This document shows, in pieces, positions 6,994 to 11,507 of a stretch of DNA of 11,507 nt. The notes under the pieces were generated by a model. The model made no database searches. It was not told the DNA's origin and saw only the letters and a program-made list of their open reading frames with translations. This DNA comes from an uncultured Bacteroidota bacterium. GTDB lineage: Bacteria; Bacteroidota; Bacteroidia; Chitinophagales; Saprospiraceae. The DNA lies in contig CALGAA010000103.1 of NCBI GenBank assembly GCA_937952445.1, positions 1 through 11,507 of the forward strand, in the 5' to 3' direction. Position numbers and translations under genes: made by a program. Numbering within the stretch: position 1 is the first letter of the stretch; every line of letters starts with the position of its first letter.

Positions 6994-7587
6994 ATGATTC
7001 CAGAAGATCTGTTACTGTCTCATGGTGGTCAAATCGTCGAATATTTGACTGGCGAATTGGTTTTTGTTCAGGAAGATAAGGCCATCCATTTTTACCAGAT
7101 TCAAAGTGGCCAGGTTCGAATCACTACGATGAATGAAGAAGGCAAAGAATTCATCCAGGGCATGTTTGAAGCTGGGGAAAGCTTTGGTGAGCCTGCATTG
7201 TTTGCCGACATCCAATATCCGGCAAGTGCTTCCACTTTAGTCGATTCTAAAATTATCGTAGTTCCCAAAAATGATTTCCTGCATTTCTTGTCCACACATC
7301 CGGAATATTATTTGATTTTACTCAAAAGGCTATCCCTCAGACTCCATTACAAAGCCACCATCGCACAGGCCATTTCAACCGAGCAGGCCGAAAACAGAAT
7401 CTTAACCCTCATCGATTATCTCAAATCAAAAAGTGGCTTGACTGAGAGCGATCGGTATAAGGTTAATCTGACCCGGCAGCAGATAGCGGACCTCATTGGA
7501 TTAAGGGTGGAGACGGTCATCAGAGCTATTGGATGTTTGAAGCAAAAGAACAAGATCAAGGTGGTGAATGGAAAAATTTTTAGATAG
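6994..7587 (+). CDS. Crp/Fnr-family transcriptional regulator
   Basis: A 197-aa one-component regulator with a cyclic-nucleotide-binding-like beta-roll at about 10-110, a dimerisation helix at about 103-130, and a winged helix at about 145-197. The roll has GESFGEPALF at 61-70, but the position aligned with the cAMP phosphate-binding Arg82 of E. coli CRP is Pro76 (YPASAS), so cAMP binding is doubtful. The only Cys is 181, in the DNA-binding domain, so there is no FNR-type Fe-S sensor. The recognition helix VETVIR (172-177) keeps the Glu and Arg of the E-T-x-x-R motif and resembles FNR's VETISR. It lies directly upstream of the oxidase operon in the same direction, with an Fnr-register palindrome between them. 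It is therefore the best candidate regulator of that operon. The signal sensed (NO, haem, redox or other) is unknown. Confidence 0.93.
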   Translation: MIPEDLLLSHGGQIVEYLTGELVFVQEDKAIHFYQIQSGQVRITTMNEEGKEFIQGMFEAGESFGEPALFADIQYPASASTLVDSKIIVVPKNDFLHFLSTHPEYYLILLKRLSLRLHYKATIAQAISTEQAENRILTLIDYLKSKSGLTESDRYKVNLTRQQIADLIGLRVETVIRAIGCLKQKNKIKVVNGKIFR

Positions 7588-7611
7588 ACATATGGTAAAA
7601 TCTATCTGAAA
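7578..7611 (+). terminator. Hairpin over the 3' end of the Crp/Fnr gene
   Basis: AGATAGA (7582-7588, including the stop codon) pairs perfectly with TCTATCT (7601-7607). Outer bases extend the stem to 11 pairs with one G-U pair. The loop is 12 bases. No T-run follows, so it is not a classical intrinsic terminator. It may mark or stabilise the transcript end, separating the regulator from the oxidase operon. Confidence 0.3.
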
Positions 7612-7833
7612 TATCTAGACAATTCCAAATATTTAGAGTCCCCTCCCTTAATTTTATCTTGAATTGTTAAGTGTCAGGCAATTGTAGATTTCTATCAATC
7701 GCTATCCTCTTTTCAGGAACATGAACTTTATACTTTTGACAAGGAATATTTGATCTATTCACCAAATTTTACTATAATTACGCATCAACCTGCGTTTTGA
7801 ATTTACGATTAGAACAATGGAGTCGAAAGGACA

Positions 7834-7855
7834 GAATATGACATAGGTCATATTC
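7834..7855. promoter_or_regulatory. Probable Crp/Fnr-type operator of the oxidase operon
   Basis: GAATATGAC and GTCATATTC form a perfect 9-bp inverted repeat around ATAG. The TGA/TCA cores sit 4 to 6 bases from the dyad centre, the same register as in Fnr (TTGAT-N4-ATCAA) and Crp (TGTGA-N6-TCACA) sites. The dyad centre is 66 bases before the first operon ATG. It lies about 41.5 bases before the start expected from the TAGTTTTA box. The palindrome and register are seen; binding by the adjacent regulator is inferred. Confidence 0.65.
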
Positions 7856-7873
7856 AATTCACCTGGCAGATTG

Positions 7874-7881
7874 TAGTTTTA
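7874..7881 (+). promoter_or_regulatory. Candidate -7 element of the oxidase operon promoter
   Basis: TAGTTTTA matches TAnnTTTG except at the last base. No TTTG is found at the -33 distance; instead the right half of the palindrome reaches that region. This pattern suits an activator-dependent promoter. The predicted start is near 7886. Confidence 0.4.
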
Positions 7882-7910
7882 CCGATCAAATAAAACGAGT
7901 AAAATCAGAT

Positions 7911-8072
7911 ATGGAATTGCAAACCGAAGGGAATAATTATAAAAACCGAAATATGGAATCGAACGATGAAAAATTTGTCCCGAGAGGTGCTATAGCATTT
8001 CTCATTGCCCTGCTCATTCTGGGGGCAATTATATTTTTCTCAGCCTATTATTTGCAAGTCTCAAAATTCTAA
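7911..8072 (+). CDS. Small ba3-type oxidase subunit IIa (single-helix protein)
   Basis: A 53-codon gene with a Lys/Glu-rich start, then PRGAIAFLIALLILGAIIFF and a short tail ending at a TAA at 8070-8072. The Pro-Arg-Gly before a single transmembrane helix (about residues 26-48), the small size and the position just before subunit II match the cytochrome c oxidase subunit IIa family of ba3-type oxidases. That subunit supplies a helix which the shortened subunit II lacks. An alternative start is the in-frame ATG at 7953 (39 aa), closer to the family's typical 34-40 residues. Neither has a clear ribosome binding site. It is separated from subunit II by six bases, consistent with one operon. Confidence 0.8.
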   Translation: MELQTEGNNYKNRNMESNDEKFVPRGAIAFLIALLILGAIIFFSAYYLQVSKF

Positions 8073-8078
8073 ATTACC

Positions 8079-8528
8079 ATGGATAAATATGAAGTAAAGG
8101 CAATGATTCTCACTGGAATCACTCTTGCCATCTTTCTGGTCGCGATATTGAGATCAATATTCACATACGCTACTGGCATTCCGGAGTGTATACCCTATGA
8201 TGAATCATTTACAGAGCCCCGGGTAGAGAAACTTGATGATAACGTTTATCAGATTTTTGCCCTGGCCCAAATGTGGAGTTTTGAACCCCATGAAATCAGA
8301 TTACCGGTAGGGGCTGAAGTCGATATTTACCTGACTTCCAAAGATGTGGTACATGGCTTGAATATTGCGGATCTGTCCCTCAATATGATGGCTGTCCCCG
8401 GCGGAGTGAACAAGGAAACGGTGACGTTCAAAAAACCAGGAGTGTACAAGGTAGTCTGCCATGAATATTGTGGGTCCGGACACCAGCACATGATGGGTGA
8501 GATTATTGTGAACTATCCCAATCGATGA
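8079..8528 (+). CDS. Cytochrome c oxidase subunit II, ba3-type (CuA)
   Basis: A 149-aa subunit that accepts electrons from cytochrome c at a binuclear CuA centre on the outer face of the membrane. There is a single N-terminal transmembrane helix at about 7-28, as in ba3-type enzymes; A-family subunit II has two. The cupredoxin domain carries the full CuA set: His92 (VVHGLN), Cys127, Glu129, Cys131, His135 and Met138 in CHEYCGSGHQHM. The C-x3-C-x3-H-x2-M spacing matches the Thermus ba3 enzyme. It is short compared with A-family subunits (250 or more residues) and has no fused cytochrome c domain, which fits the separate cytochrome c gene at the operon end. It is four bases from subunit I. Confidence 0.94.
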   Translation: MDKYEVKAMILTGITLAIFLVAILRSIFTYATGIPECIPYDESFTEPRVEKLDDNVYQIFALAQMWSFEPHEIRLPVGAEVDIYLTSKDVVHGLNIADLSLNMMAVPGGVNKETVTFKKPGVYKVVCHEYCGSGHQHMMGEIIVNYPNR

Positions 8529-8532
8529 CAAA

Positions 8533-10284
8533 ATGAGAAAAATCTACCTTTCAAAGACCGAAAAAGCCCTGACCTATACCCTGCTTTGCATTCCGTTGGC
8601 TTTACTTACTTTGGGTATTTACCACGGATTGATGCAGACCTTATACCGGTCCGGCATGATATCCCAAACATCGTTTGCAGCACTTGAATATTACCAGGGG
8701 CTTACCCTCCATGGTGTGATCAATGCTTTGGTACTCACCACATTTTTTGCCGTAGCTTTCGGACACGTCTGCATGAGGTACTACACGGGTTATAAATTGA
8801 ACATGACCACAGCGTGGATCTCGGCGGGCATGATGATTGCGGGCACCGTTCTGGCTGCGGTGATGATCCTGTCCGGTAATGCATCTGTTTTGTACACCTT
8901 CTATGCACCCATGAAAGCTCATCCGTTACATTATATCGGAAATGTCCTGCTGATTACGGGATCCTGGGTTGCGTTTTTTGGTTGGATCGGGATGTACAGG
9001 AAATGGCGACGAGAACACAAAGGAGAACGTATCCATCTGGCTGTAGTGGCAACTATGGCAAATTTCATCATGTGGTTCGTGTGTTCCATTGCGGTCGTTT
9101 ATTCCTTGCTTTTCCTGTTACTCCCATGGTCGATGGGGCTTACCCCTACGGTCAACGTCCCGATGACCAGGACCCTTTTCTGGTTCTTCGGTCACGCCTT
9201 GGTGTATTTCTGGCTGTTACCGGTGTACCTGATGTACTACGTTATGTTACCGACTTTAGCTGGTGGAAAACTATATTCAGATAATGCGGGTAAGTTCGTA
9301 TTCTTTTTATTTCTTGTATTTTCGATCCCGGTCGGTACCCACCATCAATTTGCCGAACCCACCATTACTCAGGGCGTTAAATATTTTCAATCAATCCTGA
9401 CCTACGGTGTTGCCCTTCCGAGTTTTATCACAGCCTTTACCCTCGCGGCTTCTTTGGAGTATGCAGCCTGGAGGAAAGGACATCGAAGCAAGAATCCGTT
9501 TAGCTGGATGACTAAATTGCCTTTTTTCGAAAAGGACCGGTATTTGTTTTCATACCTGATCTGTGGATTGATTATTTTCATAATTGGCGGTTTAACCGGA
9601 ATGATCAACGCGAGCTATGTTCTCAGCAGCCTGGTTCACAATACGGCCTTTCTACCCGGACACTTTCACATGACCGTAGCCGGTCCTGTTTTTCTTGGGA
9701 TCCTGGGAATGAGTCTGTATTTACTCGAGCGCTTGTCCGGTAAAGAAATCAGGTTGAAGAGAATTAACAATGCGATACCCTATCTGTGGACGATCGGCAT
9801 GTTCATTTTCTCAGCAGGATTGATGGTCGGTGGATTCAGAGGCGAGCCCAGAAGAACCAATATGGGAATAAGCTATATGGATCCGGATAGCCCGCTGTAT
9901 CGCCCCGACTGGGTATGGACCACCGGAACCACAGTTATCGGTGGAGTTATTCTGTTTGCAGCTGCGGGATTGTTTTTTATTGTATTGCTCGATTTGCTGT
10001 TTGCAAAAAAATCCAAAGAAAGTTATCTTTCTTTCCCAACCTACGATACCGTACACAAAGAGAAGGTCATCCCGTTCCTCAATTCATTTAAGCCGTGGAT
10101 CATTATTATGTTAGCGCTCATCATGGTTGCCTATGTTCCGGCTATTCTCAACGTTCTTGAATTCACCGGTCGGGAAGCGCCACCGTATGAGCCGCAGAAT
10201 CCCAATCCAATAGAATTGTATCAGCCTGAGGCAGGTACGGATGTGGGAGATGCAGAAACGTATAAGTTGGATCAAAATGAATAA
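8533..10284 (+). CDS. Haem-copper oxygen reductase subunit I, B family (ba3-type)
   Basis: The catalytic subunit (583 aa), about 13 membrane helices, which reduces O2 to water and pumps protons. Ligands can be placed: His60 (LHGVINAL) and His379 for the low-spin haem; His377 for the high-spin haem (PGHFHM at 375-380); His221, His270 and His271 for CuB. The active-site Tyr225 lies four residues after His221 (GHALVYFWLLP), as in the His-Tyr crosslink of ba3 oxidases. All the catalytic residues point to oxygen reduction and not to a nitric oxide reductase relative, in which the Tyr or a CuB ligand is lost. The loop FLPGHFHMTVAG is diagnostic of the B family. The C-terminal tail from about 545 is polar, Pro-rich and acidic. 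Its last 8 bases overlap the SCO gene start. Confidence 0.95.
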   Translation: MRKIYLSKTEKALTYTLLCIPLALLTLGIYHGLMQTLYRSGMISQTSFAALEYYQGLTLHGVINALVLTTFFAVAFGHVCMRYYTGYKLNMTTAWISAGMMIAGTVLAAVMILSGNASVLYTFYAPMKAHPLHYIGNVLLITGSWVAFFGWIGMYRKWRREHKGERIHLAVVATMANFIMWFVCSIAVVYSLLFLLLPWSMGLTPTVNVPMTRTLFWFFGHALVYFWLLPVYLMYYVMLPTLAGGKLYSDNAGKFVFFLFLVFSIPVGTHHQFAEPTITQGVKYFQSILTYGVALPSFITAFTLAASLEYAAWRKGHRSKNPFSWMTKLPFFEKDRYLFSYLICGLIIFIIGGLTGMINASYVLSSLVHNTAFLPGHFHMTVAGPVFLGILGMSLYLLERLSGKEIRLKRINNAIPYLWTIGMFIFSAGLMVGGFRGEPRRTNMGISYMDPDSPLYRPDWVWTTGTTVIGGVILFAAAGLFFIVLLDLLFAKKSKESYLSFPTYDTVHKEKVIPFLNSFKPWIIIMLALIMVAYVPAILNVLEFTGREAPPYEPQNPNPIELYQPEAGTDVGDAETYKLDQNE

Positions 10285-10891
10285 AAGCACTCTCTTATTT
10301 TTTCTGATCGTCATTTTTTTTACAGCCGCAGGTTATGGCCTGGTGGAGGTATTTGTTAACAATACACCTCTGCCTGTTTACGGTAAAGAGGGGCATCAGG
10401 TTCAGCATTTTACCTTAACTGATCAACTCGGTGAGGAGTTTAATTCCGAAGATTATGAAGGAAAAATCTGGATCGTCAATAGCTTTTTTGCGAGCTGTCC
10501 GATTGTATGCCCCAAAGTCATGAAAAACCTTCAGGAAGTACACGATTATTTGCGAAATGACGACGCCATCGTAACGATGAGTTTTACGGTGGATCCGAAA
10601 AGGGACACCCCGGAGCGTTTGCTTGAATATGCCAACCGGTATAATGCCAACCATGAATCGTGGTTTTTACTAACCGGTGAAAAAAAATACCTGTATCGGC
10701 TGGCCCGCACGGACTTTCTAATGGCAGCGTCTGATGGGTCCGGAGATGATTCAGATTTTATTCATTCTGAAAACATCAACATTATTGATCCTGATCATCG
10801 GATTCGGGAAATTATAAACGGCACCGATCCTAAAGCCGATCAAAAAATTAAGGATGCGATTAAAAAATTAAGGAGCGAGTATAAAATATAG
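10277..10891 (+). CDS. SCO1/SenC/PrrC-family copper chaperone
   Basis: A membrane-anchored thioredoxin-fold protein (204 aa) that delivers copper to, or keeps reduced, the CuA site of oxidase subunit II. The copper-binding motif is CPIVCP with Cys74 and Cys78, and the third ligand is His163 (DFIHSENI). TVDPKRDTPE at 104-113 is the family's conserved loop. An N-terminal transmembrane anchor spans about 5-26. I start it at the ATG at 10277, which overlaps the end of subunit I by 8 bases and begins MNKSTLLFF. An in-frame ATG at 10241 would add 12 polar residues before the anchor and lie deep in subunit I. Its position between the oxidase and a cytochrome c makes a role in assembling this oxidase likely. 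Confidence 0.92.
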   Translation: MNKSTLLFFLIVIFFTAAGYGLVEVFVNNTPLPVYGKEGHQVQHFTLTDQLGEEFNSEDYEGKIWIVNSFFASCPIVCPKVMKNLQEVHDYLRNDDAIVTMSFTVDPKRDTPERLLEYANRYNANHESWFLLTGEKKYLYRLARTDFLMAASDGSGDDSDFIHSENINIIDPDHRIREIINGTDPKADQKIKDAIKKLRSEYKI

Positions 10892-10894
10892 AGT

Positions 10895-11479
10895 ATGAAA
10901 CGATTATCTGAATTTGTCATGAGTAACACATTCTTTTTTGGGATGGTATTTTTTACCATGGTGCAATTCAATTCAGCGTTTGCCCAGGAGGACGCCCAGT
11001 CGTTGTTTCGACACAACTGTATGTCTTGCCACAGCATCGAACAGAACCTGGTCGGCCCGGCGCTCAAGGGAGTCACAGAACGTAGAGACAGTGCCTGGCT
11101 GTATAGCTTTATCAAAAATTCACAGGAAATGATTCTGGCAGGGGATCCACTTGCTGTCGATCTCTTTAATCGATTTAACAAAGTCCCTATGCCTCCTTTT
11201 ACCCATCTGTCAGACGAAGAAATCGGAGCTATACTCCGACACATTGAGAGTGAAGCTCAGCAAACGGCGATGGCCACTGCCGACCAAAACCCAATACCCA
11301 GACCCGAGGAGTTTTACGGTGCAAATTACCGACAATTCACATTCAGTGACATCATATTCTGGCTCCCCATGACCATTACGGTCATTCTTCTAATCGTGAC
11401 CCTGGTCGCGTTTACTCATGCTCATGATGCACTAAAAGAGGCCAGAAACGAAACCGTGGTGCCTCAGGAGGAATTGTAG
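10895..11479 (+). CDS. Monohaem cytochrome c with C-terminal membrane anchor
   Basis: An exported c-type cytochrome (194 aa), likely electron donor to the CuA site of the oxidase encoded upstream. The signal peptide covers about 1-30, with probable cleavage after AFA (28-30). The haem site is CMSCH at 42-46, the likely axial Met is 99 in VPMPPF, and the domain ends near 120. A linker of about 30 residues leads to a transmembrane helix at about 153-173 (IIFWLPMTITVILLIVTLVAF) and a charged cytosolic tail. The haem domain would therefore be tethered from its C-terminus. The start is three bases after the SCO stop. AGGAGCGAG lies about 15-20 bases before it, further than usual for a ribosome binding site. 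It might belong instead with whatever gene follows, which is outside the window. Confidence 0.9.
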   Translation: MKRLSEFVMSNTFFFGMVFFTMVQFNSAFAQEDAQSLFRHNCMSCHSIEQNLVGPALKGVTERRDSAWLYSFIKNSQEMILAGDPLAVDLFNRFNKVPMPPFTHLSDEEIGAILRHIESEAQQTAMATADQNPIPRPEEFYGANYRQFTFSDIIFWLPMTITVILLIVTLVAFTHAHDALKEARNETVVPQEEL

Positions 11480-11507
11480 AAACCTATTAGGCATTAAGTT
11501 CTTGATA

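Larger units (their letters stand above)
7588..7910 (+). other. Regulatory spacer between the Crp/Fnr gene and the oxidase operon
   Basis: These 323 AT-rich bases contain no credible gene. Reading from left: the end of the hairpin noted at 7578-7611; an exact TAnnTTTG match, TACTTTTG at 7731-7738, with only a weak -33 match (TTTTC) before it; the 22-base palindrome at 7834-7855; and a second -7-like box, TAGTTTTA at 7874-7881, about 30 bases before the first operon ATG. Confidence 0.6.

Noticed and set aside
7617..7675. ACAATTC / GAATTGT inverted repeat as a terminator
   Set aside because: The arms are only 7 bp with a loop of about 36 bases and no T-run.
7746..7766. TTGAT-N6-ACCAA as a second Fnr-like site
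   Set aside because: The half-sites match imperfectly and the spacing is six bases instead of four, so it is easily due to chance in AT-rich sequence.
10241..10276. Earlier start for the SCO-type gene
   Set aside because: It would add 12 polar residues before the membrane anchor and overlap subunit I by 44 bases. The ATG at 10277 gives a normal N-terminus.
8533..10284. Subunit I as a nitric oxide reductase relative
   Set aside because: Tyr225 and all three CuB histidines are present, and subunit II has a full CuA site, so oxygen reduction is favoured.
1..11507. tRNA or rRNA genes, CRISPR arrays, insertion sequences, phage or defence genes
   Set aside because: Reading both strands showed no array of regular repeats, no transposase-like product and no cloverleaf that I could recognise.

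Overview
The window looks like a chromosomal segment from a member of the Bacteroidota, possibly of the Saprospiria/Chitinophagia side. This rests on three things. The LuxC-type acyl-CoA reductase, RluD and Nth proteins have the style of that phylum. Shine-Dalgarno sequences are scarce. Several starts are preceded by boxes resembling the Bacteroidota promoter (TTTG / TAnnTTTG). GC content is moderate. I could not run a database comparison, so the taxon is inferred.

Layout. (1) 1-1071: a possible tail of an upstream gene, then a membrane-anchored diheme cytochrome c. (2) 1072-2029: a spacer with an alternating hairpin, then a classical NAD-type short-chain dehydrogenase. (3) 2030-2351: 322 bases with no convincing gene, ending in a hairpin shared with the convergent nth gene. 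(4) 2352-5186, minus strand: rluD-like pseudouridine synthase, a 94-base gap, then an acyl-CoA reductase and endonuclease III joined by an ATGA overlap. (5) 5187-6901: a divergent promoter region and an exported formylglycine-type sulfatase on the plus strand. (6) 6994-7587: a Crp/Fnr-family regulator. (7) 7588-7910: a 323-base regulatory spacer carrying a perfect 22-base palindrome. (8) 7911-11479: a tight five-gene operon for a B-family (ba3-type) haem-copper oxygen reductase: subunit IIa, subunit II with CuA, subunit I, a SCO-type copper chaperone and a C-terminally anchored monohaem cytochrome c.

How it fits together. The right-hand third reads as a regulated terminal-oxidase module. The anchored cytochrome c would deliver electrons to CuA in subunit II, from which they pass to the haem/CuB centre of subunit I. 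The SCO protein would help metallate CuA, and IIa is the small structural helix of this oxidase class. All haem and copper ligands expected for an oxygen reductase are present, including the active-site Tyr. The Crp/Fnr protein directly upstream is the obvious candidate regulator. The palindrome between it and the operon has its TGA/TCA cores in the same register as known Crp and Fnr sites. It lies about 41.5 bases upstream of the start predicted from a TAnnTTT-like box, as expected for a class II activator site. This operator is the most interesting item in the window.

The remaining genes are mostly ordinary housekeeping or stand-alone metabolic genes. I saw no tRNA or rRNA genes, CRISPR array, insertion sequence, or obvious defence or phage system.
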